This document shows positions 8,335 through 17,279 of a stretch of DNA of 32,423 nucleotides, piece after piece. The position numbers and the translations under genes are program-made. The first letter of the stretch is position 1. The number at the start of each line of letters is the position of its first letter. The notes under the pieces were generated by a model that saw nothing but the letters and a program-made list of their open reading frames with translations, did no database searches and had not been told where the DNA came from. The DNA lies in the NCBI GenBank assembly GCA_027451225.1, contig DAIDJU010000087.1, positions 1 to 32,423 on the forward strand. The letters are read 5' to 3'. The stretch is from Acidocella sp. Its GTDB lineage: Bacteria > Pseudomonadota > Alphaproteobacteria > Acetobacterales > Acetobacteraceae.

Positions 8335-10134
8335 ATGTCGCAAGCCGAGTCGTCCCAGGAACCCGATATCAAGCTCCCCAATGCCGAGCTGATCAGCCGC
8401 TCGATGGCCGATATCGCGGCACGCAGCCAGCGCATCGTCACCGATTGGCTGAAGCGCCAGGCGAACGAGGGCGTGGACATGGACCCGCTGAACGTGGGCA
8501 ACGCCTTTATCGAGATGACCGCCAAGCTGCTCTCCAACCCCGGCCATCTGGTGGAGGCGCAGTTCGGCTTGTGGAAGGACTACCTCACCCTCTGGCAGAA
8601 CACCGCCCGGCGCATCTGGTCCGGCGAGGAGCCGGAGCCGGTCATCGCCCATGACCCCAAGGACAAGCGCTTCGCCGACCCGGCCTGGAAGCAGAACGAG
8701 ATCTTCGACTTCATCAAGCAATCCTATCTGCTCTCGGCCCGCTACATCAACGACGTGGTAACCCATGTGGACGGGCTGGAGCCCAAGACCGCGCAGAAGG
8801 TGGATTTCTACGCCCGCCAGTTCATTAACGCGCTCAGCCCCAGCAATTTCGCCCTCACCAACCCCGAGGTGCTGCGCAAGACGCGCGAAACCGGTGGCGA
8901 GAATCTGGTGCGGGGCCTGAGCAACCTGCTGGCGGACCTGGAACACGGGCGCGGCAATCTGCGCATCAAGATGACCGACACGGACGCCTTCAAGGTCGGC
9001 GAGAACATCGCCGCCTCCGAGGGCAAGGTGATCTACCAGAACGAGCTGATGCAGCTCATCCAGTACAGCCCGGCGACCGAAAACGTGTACGCCCGCCCGG
9101 TGCTGATCCTCCCGCCCTGGATCAACAAATTCTACATCCTCGACCTTCGCCCCAAGAATTCCTGGGTGCGCTACCTCGTCTCCCAGGGGCATACCGTGTT
9201 CATGGTCAGCTGGGTCAACCCGGACGAGAACCTCGCCTCCAAGAATTTCGACGATTACATGGTGGACGGCGTGTTCGCCGCGCTGAACGCCATCGAGAAA
9301 GCCACCGGCCAGAGCGAGGTGAACGCCATCGGCTACTGCCTGGGCGGCACGCTGCTGGCCTCCAGCCTGGGTTACATGGCCGCCACGGGCGATGAGCGCA
9401 TCAAATCCGCCACCTTCTTCGTCACGCTGACGGATTTCACCGATTCCGGCGAGCTGGGCGTGTTCATCGACGAGGAACAGCTGAGCGCGCTGGAGGAGAA
9501 GATGCACCGGCGCGGCTTCCTCGAAGGCACGGACATGGCCACCACCTTCAACATGCTCCGCGCCAACGACCTCATCTGGAGCTTCGTCGTCAATAACTAC
9601 CTTCTGGGCCAGGAACCCTTCCCGTTCGACCTGCTGTACTGGAACTCGGACGCCACGCGCATGCCGCCCGCCATGCACAGCTTCTATTTGCGCAACATGT
9701 ACCAGAAGAACCTGCTGGCCCAGCCGGGCGGGATCACGATGAAGGGCGTGCCCATCGACCTGCGCCAGGTGAAGGTGCCGTGCTACTTCCTCTCCTGCCG
9801 CGAGGACCACATCGCCCCCTGGACCAGCACCTATAAGGGCGCCAAGAATTTCGGCGGGCCGGTGCGCTTCGTGCTCGCCGCCTCCGGGCATATCGCGGGC
9901 GTCATCAACCCGCCCGGCGGCAAGTACAACCATTTCATCAACACCGAGATGCCTGAAACCCCCGAGCAATGGTTCGAGGGCGCGACCGAGGTCGCCGGCT
10001 CCTGGTGGCTGGATTGGCAGCGCTGGGTCACGGGCTTCGAGGCCACACAGGTCCCCGCCCGCACCCCCGGCAAGGCGCGGGGGATCAAGGTCTTGGAAGA
10101 AGCCCCCGGATCTTATGTAAAGGTAAGAATCTAA
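8335..10134 (+). CDS. phaC: Class I poly(3-hydroxyalkanoate) synthase
   Basis: Polymerises (R)-3-hydroxyacyl-CoA into polyhydroxyalkanoate at the surface of carbon-storage granules. The protein is 599 residues, close to Cupriavidus necator PhaC (589). It has the lipase-box-like GYCLGG with nucleophile C335, the catalytic D491 (SCREDHIAPW) and H519 (ASGHIAGVINPP). The C-D and D-H spacings (156 and 28) are within a few residues of the known C319-D480-H508 triad, with an identical D-H spacing. The N-terminal domain (about 1-230) is the variable class I region. GGAAAGG (8318-8324) precedes the ATG. No phaA, phaB, phaR or phasin gene is adjacent, so the precursor genes must be elsewhere. The divergent neighbour is a lipoprotein gene. 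Confidence 0.97.
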   Translation: MSQAESSQEPDIKLPNAELISRSMADIAARSQRIVTDWLKRQANEGVDMDPLNVGNAFIEMTAKLLSNPGHLVEAQFGLWKDYLTLWQNTARRIWSGEEPEPVIAHDPKDKRFADPAWKQNEIFDFIKQSYLLSARYINDVVTHVDGLEPKTAQKVDFYARQFINALSPSNFALTNPEVLRKTRETGGENLVRGLSNLLADLEHGRGNLRIKMTDTDAFKVGENIAASEGKVIYQNELMQLIQYSPATENVYARPVLILPPWINKFYILDLRPKNSWVRYLVSQGHTVFMVSWVNPDENLASKNFDDYMVDGVFAALNAIEKATGQSEVNAIGYCLGGTLLASSLGYMAATGDERIKSATFFVTLTDFTDSGELGVFIDEEQLSALEEKMHRRGFLEGTDMATTFNMLRANDLIWSFVVNNYLLGQEPFPFDLLYWNSDATRMPPAMHSFYLRNMYQKNLLAQPGGITMKGVPIDLRQVKVPCYFLSCREDHIAPWTSTYKGAKNFGGPVRFVLAASGHIAGVINPPGGKYNHFINTEMPETPEQWFEGATEVAGSWWLDWQRWVTGFEATQVPARTPGKARGIKVLEEAPGSYVKVRI

Positions 10135-10146
10135 CCCTTGGCGACA

Positions 10147-10199
10147 CCGAGCGTTCAGGCTTAATTTCCCTAGATTTTTTATTAAGTTCGCACGCTCGG
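10147..10199 (+). other. Imperfect inverted repeat between phaC and the O-antigen ligase gene
   Basis: CCGAGCG (10147-10153) pairs perfectly with CGCTCGG (10193-10199), and inside it CTTAAT (10160-10165) pairs with ATTAAG (10181-10186). The loop is T-rich (TAGATTTTTT). It could be the phaC 3'-end structure or a leader structure for the downstream gene. The right arm lies next to the GGAG that precedes a 14-codon frame starting at 10209. Confidence 0.4.
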
Positions 10200-10208
10200 A
10201 GTTTCGCC

Positions 10209-10253
10209 ATGCACGGCTCTCAGATTATCGCCCCGGCCCGGCATGCAGGCTGA
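10209..10253 (+). CDS. Possible 14-residue leader peptide overlapping the O-antigen ligase start
   Basis: An ATG at 10209 follows a GGAG core (10198-10201) with 7 bases between, and reads MHGSQIIAPARHAG before TGA at 10251-10253. The stop lies eight bases inside the ligase gene, whose own ATG (10243) has no clear ribosome-binding site. Coupled re-initiation is possible. The frame may also be chance, because it is very short and resembles no peptide I know. Confidence 0.25.
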   Translation: MHGSQIIAPARHAG

Positions 10254-11508
10254 GCGCTTGCGCCAAACGGCCCTGGTGGCGGCCTTGCTGGTGCCGCTGG
10301 GGTTGCTCCACGCCTTCGTGCTGGCGGAAATCGGCATCGGCGTGGTGGATGTCCTGTTCCTCGCCGATTGCACGCGGCGGCGGGATTTTGCCTGGATGCG
10401 CCAGGGCTGGGTTGTGCTGGCCCTGCTGTGGTGGGGCTGGCTGCTGCTCTGCTCCACGCCGCTGCCATTCGCCGGCTTCGGCGTGGCGGGTTGGAGTAAG
10501 GGGTTCGTGCAGGCCTTCGTCGTCATCCGCCTGCTGCTCTTTGCCGCCGCGCTGCAAAACTGGGTGCTGACCACACAAACCGCCCAACGGGCCATGGGGT
10601 GGGCGCTGGGCCTCTGCGCGGCGTGGATCGGCCTGGAAAGCTGGCAGCAATATCTCACCGGGCGCAACATCTTCGGCGATCCGCGCTGGAGCGACGGCGC
10701 GCTCACCGGCCCGTTCTGGAAGCCCAGGGCGGGTGCGCTCTACATGCACCTGCTCTACCCCGCCTTGCTGCCGCCAGTGCTGGCCCTGCTCACCCGCACC
10801 AGCCGCGCCGCCAAGCTCGGCGGCTTGGCCCTGGCGGTGCTGGGGGTGCTCACCTCCGTGCTCATCGGCCAGCGCATGGGCGTAGCCCTCACCGGCTTCG
10901 GCCTCGCCGTGGCGGCGCTGTTCGTGCGGCAATTACGCGGCATCGCGCTGGCGGCCTTCGCCGTGGCGGTGGCGGCGGTGGCGCTCACCCCCATCATCTC
11001 GCCGCCCACCTACGCCAAGCTGGTGCAGGAAACGGCGAAGAACATGAGCCACTTCCTGCTCAGCCCCTACGGCCAGCTCTACACCCGCGCCACCGTGATG
11101 GCCCTGCAATCGCCCTGGCATGGCTGGGGCTATAACGGCTTCCGGATAGATTGCCCGCTGCCGCGCTTCGATAGCAGCCTCCCCACCCTCGGCATCCCGC
11201 CCACCCAGCTGGGCTTGGGGGCGTGCAACCTGCACCCGCATAACTACTACATGCAGGCCCTCACCGATTCCGGCTTCCCCGGCCTGCTTCTCTTCCTGGC
11301 CATGGCCCTGAGCTGGCTGCGCGCCCTGGCCGCCGGGCTATGGCGCCAGCCCGCGCCGCTGCGCCTCGGGCTCTTCATCGCCGTGCTCACCTATCTTTGG
11401 CCCATCGGCTCCACCGATGCCTTCCCCATCCTCTACATGCTGGGCTGGCTGTTCCTTATGCTCGGCTTCGGTCTGGCGCTCGCGCCACGCAAGGTGCGGC
11501 ATGGCTGA
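10243..11508 (+). CDS. O-antigen ligase / Wzy-type polymerase family membrane protein
   Basis: A 421-residue polytopic inner-membrane protein of the Wzy_C (WaaL/Wzy/O-antigen ligase) superfamily, which joins or polymerises undecaprenyl-linked glycans on the periplasmic face. About ten or more hydrophobic helices are visible. The large periplasmic loop near the C-terminus ends in NLHPHNYYMQALTDSGFPG (H331, H333), the family hallmark, and an earlier GQRMG stretch supports it. The start at 10243 is the only in-frame ATG/GTG/TTG after an in-frame stop at 10183, but it lacks a good Shine-Dalgarno sequence. The gene overlaps the next gene, a GT4 glycosyltransferase, by eight bases, so they should act in one surface-polysaccharide pathway. 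Ligase and polymerase cannot be told apart from sequence. Confidence 0.85.
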   Translation: MQAERLRQTALVAALLVPLGLLHAFVLAEIGIGVVDVLFLADCTRRRDFAWMRQGWVVLALLWWGWLLLCSTPLPFAGFGVAGWSKGFVQAFVVIRLLLFAAALQNWVLTTQTAQRAMGWALGLCAAWIGLESWQQYLTGRNIFGDPRWSDGALTGPFWKPRAGALYMHLLYPALLPPVLALLTRTSRAAKLGGLALAVLGVLTSVLIGQRMGVALTGFGLAVAALFVRQLRGIALAAFAVAVAAVALTPIISPPTYAKLVQETAKNMSHFLLSPYGQLYTRATVMALQSPWHGWGYNGFRIDCPLPRFDSSLPTLGIPPTQLGLGACNLHPHNYYMQALTDSGFPGLLLFLAMALSWLRALAAGLWRQPAPLRLGLFIAVLTYLWPIGSTDAFPILYMLGWLFLMLGFGLALAPRKVRHG

Positions 11509-12562
11509 GCCGGTCCGCACCGCCATCGTGCTGCCGCAGGGCGAGACCTTCTCGCCCGAGGCCGCGGGCGCCATCGCCATGGTGGCGCGGCGCTTCGCCC
11601 TGGCCGATCCGGGCTGCGTGGTGCTGGGCCATGGCGGGCATAACCGCTTTCCAGGCGTAAGGTTCATCGAGGCCCGCCAGGCATTGGCGGTCATCCGCGC
11701 CCTGGCGGCGCTGCGCCCGCAGGTTATCGACGTCCACCAACGCCCCCGCTTGGCGCTGGCCCTCACCTATCTGTTCCCCCAGGCGCGGGTGCAACTGTTT
11801 CTGCACAACGACCCCCTGACCATGCGCGGGCTGAAATCCGCCGCCGCCCGCGGCCTCGCCCTGAAGCGCCTGCATCATGTGCTCTGCGTCTCGGCCCATC
11901 TGCGGGACCGCTATGCCACCGGGCTGCGCCGCGCGCCGGAATGCCTGCACAACCCGCTCACTTTGGCCGAACTGCCGCCCCCTTGCGCCAAGGAGAAGCT
12001 GATTCTGTTCGTGGGCCGTGTGGTGGAGAACAAAGCGCCGGACGTCTTCATCGCTGCCTGCGCCACGGCCCTGCCTCAGCTCCCCGGCTGGTCGGCGCTG
12101 ATGATCGGCGGCGACCGCTTCGGCCCCGACAGCCCGGAAACCTGCTTCGTCACCGCCATGCGCGCGGCCGCGGCGCAGGCCGGGGTGGAGTTCCGGGGCG
12201 TCCGCCCCTACCCGGAGGTGCTGGAAAGCATGGCCCGCTCGGCCATCGTGGTGGTGCCCAGCCGGTGGGAGGAACCCTTCGGCCTCACCGCCCTGGAAGC
12301 CCTGGCCAGCGGCGCGGCGCTGATCAGCACCGGCAAGGGCGGCCTGCGCGAAGTCTCGGGCGAAGCGGCCCTCTACATCCCGCCCGACAACCCCGCCGCC
12401 CTGACCCGCGCCATCCTGCATCTGGCGCAGGACGACACCGCCCGCACAGCGCTGGCCGAGGCCGGGCGCGCCAGGGCCCTGAGCTTCGACACGCCATTGC
12501 TCGCCGCCCGGCTCCAGGCCTTGCGGGGCGAGGCAGGATCGCTAAATCCTGTCCGCAAATAG
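11501..12562 (+). CDS. GT4-family glycosyltransferase
   Basis: A 353-residue retaining GT-B glycosyltransferase that would transfer a sugar from a nucleotide donor to a lipid-linked or core glycan in the cytoplasm. The C-terminal nucleotide-sugar domain begins around KLILFVGRVVENKAPDVF and carries the GT4 EX7E motif as E258 to E266 in WEEPFGLTALEALASG. The N-terminal acceptor domain is less conserved, with FLHNDPLTMRG as a typical loop. The ATG at 11501 is chosen because it starts the IVLPQGE strand and overlaps the stop of the preceding ligase-like gene (11506-11508), implying translational coupling. Acceptor and sugar cannot be predicted. The CobW gene follows after 17 bp and may share the transcript, but is functionally unrelated. 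Confidence 0.88.
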   Translation: MAEPVRTAIVLPQGETFSPEAAGAIAMVARRFALADPGCVVLGHGGHNRFPGVRFIEARQALAVIRALAALRPQVIDVHQRPRLALALTYLFPQARVQLFLHNDPLTMRGLKSAAARGLALKRLHHVLCVSAHLRDRYATGLRRAPECLHNPLTLAELPPPCAKEKLILFVGRVVENKAPDVFIAACATALPQLPGWSALMIGGDRFGPDSPETCFVTAMRAAAAQAGVEFRGVRPYPEVLESMARSAIVVVPSRWEEPFGLTALEALASGAALISTGKGGLREVSGEAALYIPPDNPAALTRAILHLAQDDTARTALAEAGRARALSFDTPLLAARLQALRGEAGSLNPVRK

Positions 12563-12579
12563 TTTCTCAGGATAGCTCA

Positions 12580-13539
12580 ATGTCTGATCTCGTTCCCGTC
12601 ACCGTCCTCACCGGCTATCTCGGCGCCGGCAAGACCACCCTGCTCAACCACCTGCTCACCGGCACCCACGGTAAAAAATACGCCGTGGTGATCAACGAAT
12701 TCGGCGAGCTGGGCGTGGATAACGACCTCGTGGTGGATTCCGACGAGGAAGTCTTCGAGATGAACAATGGCTGCATCTGCTGCACGGTGCGCGGCGATCT
12801 CATCCGCATCATCAGCGGGTTGATGAAGCGCGCCGGCAAGCTGGACGGCATCATCGTCGAGACCACCGGCCTCGCCAACCCCGCCCCGGTGGCGCAGACC
12901 TTCTTCGTGGACGAGGACGTGAAAGCCAGGACCCGGCTGGATGCCATCGTGACCGTGGTGGACGCCAAGCACTTCCTCACCCGGCTGGAAGACTCCCCCG
13001 AGGCCGCCGATCAGGTCGCCTTCGCGGATGTGATCGTGCTGAACAAGCTGGACCTCGCCACGCCCGAGGAAGTCGCGGCGGTGGAAGCCAAGATCAAATC
13101 GATCAACCCCTACGCCGTCATGCACAAGGCCACGCGCGGGGACATCCCCGCCGACCAGCTTCTGGGCCTGAACGCCTTCGACCTGAAGCGCGTGCTGGAG
13201 AACGTGCCGGACTTCCTGGAGGAAGACTCCCACACCCATAACGAGCATTTGACCAGCATCAGCCTCTCCACGGACAAGGAACTGGCCGCCGAGAAGTTCA
13301 ACGCCTGGATCGGGCATATCCTGCAAACCCAGGGCCAGAACATCCTGCGTACCAAGGGCATCCTGGCCTATAAGGGCGAGGATAAGCGCTTCGGCTTCCA
13401 GGCCGTGCACATGATCGCCGATGGCGATTTCCTCGCCCCCTGGAAGGACGGCGAGAAGCGCGTCAGCCGCATCGTGTTCATCGGGCGCGACCTCAACCGC
13501 CCGCAACTGCGGCGCGGGTTTGAGAGCTGCGCGGCTTAA
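12580..13539 (+). CDS. CobW/COG0523-family GTPase (putative metallochaperone)
   Basis: A 319-residue G3E-family P-loop GTPase. The Walker A motif is GYLGAGKT (12-19), the family metal-binding CxCC is C65-I-C67-C68 in NGCICCTV, and the guanine-specificity NKLD lies in VIVLNKLDLATPEE. A histidine-bearing linker (SHTHNEH, about 222-228) precedes the C-terminal CobW_C domain, which ends in FIGRDLNRPQLRRGFESC. Such proteins deliver zinc, cobalt or another metal to client enzymes; the client and metal are not shown by this locus. It lies 17 bp after the glycosyltransferase gene, with CAGGAT before the ATG. I saw no Zur-like operator in the short upstream gap. A strong inverted repeat follows the stop. 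Confidence 0.92.
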   Translation: MSDLVPVTVLTGYLGAGKTTLLNHLLTGTHGKKYAVVINEFGELGVDNDLVVDSDEEVFEMNNGCICCTVRGDLIRIISGLMKRAGKLDGIIVETTGLANPAPVAQTFFVDEDVKARTRLDAIVTVVDAKHFLTRLEDSPEAADQVAFADVIVLNKLDLATPEEVAAVEAKIKSINPYAVMHKATRGDIPADQLLGLNAFDLKRVLENVPDFLEEDSHTHNEHLTSISLSTDKELAAEKFNAWIGHILQTQGQNILRTKGILAYKGEDKRFGFQAVHMIADGDFLAPWKDGEKRVSRIVFIGRDLNRPQLRRGFESCAA

Positions 13540-13551
13540 CCACGAAAGCAA

Positions 13552-13581
13552 TGTGTGGGCTTTTTGGAAAAAGCCCACACA
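13552..13581. terminator. Bidirectional terminator between convergent cobW-type gene and membrane-protein gene
   Basis: A perfect 14-bp inverted repeat (TGTGTGGGCTTTTT and its complement AAAAAGCCCACACA) with only GG between. Each strand shows a GC-rich core (GTGTGGGC) next to a T-run, so it can act as an intrinsic terminator in both directions. It sits between convergent stop codons at 13539 and 13609. Confidence 0.75.
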
Positions 13582-13608
13582 CCCGCAAAAACTTCTATTC
13601 GTTTCCGC

Positions 13609-14646
13609 CTAGACTGGCGGCAGGGCTTGGCGCACCCCTATCGGCGCCAGCGCCAGCAGGCCTTCCCGCGCCTTGTGCCAGAAGGCCGAGAGCATCAGCA
13701 GCGCCATGCCCGCCACCAGCGCGGTGTAGGACAGATCCGAGCCGATAACCCCCGAGTGCTTCAACACGAAGGACAGCGCGTAGATCACGTACCCCAGCGC
13801 CGAGACCAGCAGCGCGCGCCGGTCCACCAGCAGCGCCACCACGCCCAGCGCCAGATACACGCCAATCGCCGCCGCCGCCCGGCCGCCCCCGGCATCGCCG
13901 CCATTCAGCAGCCCGAGCATGTGGAACAGCGGATGCACGATCAGCGGCGCCGCCAGCAGATGCAGCCAGAAGGCGACATCGGTGCGCCGCGTGGTGCGGG
14001 CGAGGTCCGAGATATCCCAGCGCAGGCCCAGCGCAAACACGCCCAGCCCCGAACCCAGCAGCAGCCAGGACCAGAACGGGCGCAAACCCGGCACCAGCCC
14101 CATCAGCATGGCCATACCAAAGAAGATGATGCCCCCCGCCCCGGCGGCAGGCGTGATGGGCACATGAAAGCGCCGCCAATGCAGGTAGGCCGCCGCCCCG
14201 ATCAGCGCCGGGCAGAGCAGCAGCGTGCCCGAGACTTCACCCGGCACGAAATTCCCCGCCGCCAGCGCGAGGCCGGTGCCGAAATTCAGGCCGATCATCC
14301 AGATCAGGCTGGAGCTGATACCAACCGTGTAGAACATCAGCAGCAAAATGCTCGGCAGCGCCATGCGCCGCTTGCGGGTGAAATACTCCGCCAGCCCCCA
14401 GCTCGCCGCCGCCACACACAGGCCGGACGCCCCCGTAGGCGCCGCCAGAAAGCCCAACGCCACCAACACCAGCACCAGCGCGATGCTGACGAAGATGTCG
14501 TTAAACCCGGTCAGCAGGCGGACATATTCCTCGTCCACCGCCGGAGCGGTCTTCTGCGCCGCGATGAAGGCGCGGAACTTCGCCGCCTCCTCCACATTCA
14601 ACTTGCCCGCGGCCACGGCCGCGTCGAGATCCGATTCGCTATACAT
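13609..14646 (-). CDS. Polytopic membrane protein of unknown function (DUF2157-like N-terminus)
   Basis: A 345-residue integral membrane protein with roughly ten hydrophobic segments from about residue 48 to the C-terminus. The soluble N-terminus, MYSESDLDAAVAAGKLNVEE followed by a Lys/Phe-containing helix, resembles the short alpha-helical head of DUF2157-type proteins, but I cannot confirm the family. No catalytic motif is visible. The start is the ATG at 14646 with GGGGAAA upstream; an in-frame ATG at 14784 would run across the groEL terminator and into groEL, so I reject it. It is convergent with the CobW-type gene and lies on the same strand as groEL, separated from it by a strong terminator. 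It is probably transcribed alone. Confidence 0.75.
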   Translation of the reverse strand: MYSESDLDAAVAAGKLNVEEAAKFRAFIAAQKTAPAVDEEYVRLLTGFNDIFVSIALVLVLVALGFLAAPTGASGLCVAAASWGLAEYFTRKRRMALPSILLLMFYTVGISSSLIWMIGLNFGTGLALAAGNFVPGEVSGTLLLCPALIGAAAYLHWRRFHVPITPAAGAGGIIFFGMAMLMGLVPGLRPFWSWLLLGSGLGVFALGLRWDISDLARTTRRTDVAFWLHLLAAPLIVHPLFHMLGLLNGGDAGGGRAAAAIGVYLALGVVALLVDRRALLVSALGYVIYALSFVLKHSGVIGSDLSYTALVAGMALLMLSAFWHKAREGLLALAPIGVRQALPPV

Positions 14647-14703
14647 ACCAGCTATTTCCCCAGTCTTTGCGGTGGCTTTATGGCGCGGCCCACCTGCCGC
14701 AAC

Positions 14704-14731
14704 AAAAAAGCCCCGGGGTTTCCCCCGGGGC
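14704..14731 (-). terminator. Rho-independent terminator of groESL
   Basis: A perfect 9-bp stem (GCCCCGGGG 14710-14718, CCCCGGGGC 14723-14731) with a four-base loop. Read on the minus strand it is followed by six T (14709-14704), the classical intrinsic form. It lies 28 bases past the groEL stop. Confidence 0.92.
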
Positions 14732-14758
14732 CTCTTTCGTTTGGCTGAAGGGCCTGGA

Positions 14759-16417
<1,659 letters not shown>

Positions 16418-16429
16418 TTAAATTCGTGA

Positions 16430-16723
16430 TTAAGCGGCGATGATGCCGAGGATGTCGGATTCCTTCATGATCAGCAGGTCTTCGCCGCCGATCTTGACTT
16501 CGGTGCCGGACCACTTGCCGAACAGCACGCGGTCGCCAGCCTTCACATCCAGGGCCACCAGGGCGCCGGCTTCGTTGCGCGCGCCAGGGCCGGCGGCGAC
16601 AACTTCACCTTCCTGCGGCTTTTCCTTGGCGGTGTCGGGGATGATGATGCCGCCCGCGGTCTTTTCCTCGGCAGTGATGCGGCGGACGACGACGCGGTCG
16701 TGCAGGGGGCGGAAATTCGCCAT
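16430..16723 (-). CDS. groES: Co-chaperonin GroES (Hsp10)
   Basis: Heptameric lid of the GroEL chamber. The protein is 97 residues, as usual. It starts [20 protein letters not shown] and has the mobile-loop region [21 protein letters not shown] (about 19-39), the GPGARNEAG roof loop, and a typical end in [21 protein letters not shown] lies upstream of the ATG at 16723. It is the first gene of the groESL operon, with a promoter at 16825-16853 flanked by two CIRCE-like operators. Confidence 0.99.
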   Translation of the reverse strand: MANFRPLHDRVVVRRITAEEKTAGGIIIPDTAKEKPQEGEVVAAGPGARNEAGALVALDVKAGDRVLFGKWSGTEVKIGGEDLLIMKESDILGIIAA

Positions 16724-16796
16724 GATGATCGCTCCTAAACGTTACAGTCTTAAAAGCTTTCCAGCCTGTCCGGCCCGGCACGCGGCACCGCGGCTG

Positions 16797-16823
16797 TTAG
16801 CACTCCCATGGCGGGAGTGCCAC
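16797..16823 (-). promoter_or_regulatory. CIRCE operator 1 (HrcA site), promoter-proximal
   Basis: TTAGCACTC (16797-16805), nine bases, then GAGTGCCAC (16815-16823). Against the consensus TTAGCACTC-N9-GAGTGCTAA this matches 16 of 18 arm positions. It abuts the -10 hexamer of the groESL promoter, covering the expected transcription start, so HrcA bound here should block initiation. Confidence 0.92.
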
Positions 16824-16824
16824 G

Positions 16825-16853
16825 GGTGTAGCGGCGGCGGAGCGTGAAGTCAA
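16825..16853 (-). promoter_or_regulatory. Sigma-70-type promoter of groESL
   Basis: Read on the minus strand: TTGACT (16853-16848), exactly 17 bases, then TACACC (16830-16825). Both hexamers resemble the housekeeping consensus and the spacing is optimal. It lies between two CIRCE elements and about 100 bases upstream of the groES start codon. I saw no convincing RpoH-type promoter, but a degenerate one cannot be excluded. Confidence 0.75.
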
Positions 16854-16859
16854 GAAAAC

Positions 16860-16886
16860 GCAGCACTCCCAGGAGCCGAGTGCCAA
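16860..16886. promoter_or_regulatory. CIRCE operator 2, upstream of the groESL -35
   Basis: GCAGCACTC (16860-16868), nine bases, then GAGTGCCAA (16878-16886), matching 15 of 18 consensus arm positions with the correct N9 spacer. It begins six bases upstream of the -35 hexamer. Its centre is 63 bp from that of CIRCE 1. It also lies about 100 bp before the divergent usg start. Confidence 0.8.
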
Positions 16887-16989
16887 GGTGCTGGAATCCC
16901 TCATTTATATCTTGCTTTCGCGGCCGTGTTTCATGGCAATCTGATGAAACCCCGGGGCCGGACCATTCACGTCGAAGGAGGAGCCCAGC

Positions 16990-17247
16990 ATGAGTCTTGC
17001 CTTGCAAATGCGCGACTACCGCCTGACCACGGCGGAAATCCTCTACCATATGCCGGACCATCCGGCCCTGCTGCAAAGCTATATCTGGCAGGAGCTGGAC
17101 CTCGCCCCGCAATTCCCCGTCTTGCGCAAATTCCTGGATTTCTGGGAGCATAACCTGGACGGCAAGCTGCATTCCGTACGCGTCGGGGCGTCGAGCATCA
17201 TCACCCCGGCGCAGTGGCAGGCGGGCACGCTCTACACACTGCACTGA
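16990..17247 (+). CDS. usg: Usg family protein
   Basis: An 85-residue protein of the Usg family, small soluble alphaproteobacterial proteins of unknown function. The sequence MSLALQMRDYRLTTAEILYH and the following MPDHPALLQSYIWQELDLAPQFP are typical, including the Asp-Tyr-Arg start and the WQELDLAP core. A strong Shine-Dalgarno sequence (AAGGAGGAG) precedes the ATG at 16990. It is divergent from groESL, and CIRCE 2 lies between the two start codons, so HrcA influence on usg is conceivable but unproven. It is transcribed alone and ends in a hairpin overlapping the ppk1 stop. An alternative out-of-frame ORF starting at 16926 is a shadow. Confidence 0.88.
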   Translation: MSLALQMRDYRLTTAEILYHMPDHPALLQSYIWQELDLAPQFPVLRKFLDFWEHNLDGKLHSVRVGASSIITPAQWQAGTLYTLH

Positions 17248-17255
17248 GGGATTGG

Positions 17256-17279
17256 GCGCCGGGTCAGTCCACCCGGCGC
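17256..17279. terminator. Hairpin between convergent usg and ppk1
   Basis: GCGCCGGGT (17256-17264) pairs with ACCCGGCGC (17271-17279) around a six-base loop. On the plus strand it is followed by TTTATATTTC, so it can terminate usg. The ppk1 stop codon (17264-17266) falls inside the structure. Confidence 0.7.

Noticed and set aside
8314..9969. 551-codon minus-strand ORF opposite phaC
   Set aside because: phaC carries a full Cys-Asp-His triad and a ribosome-binding site; the antisense frame shows no family features.
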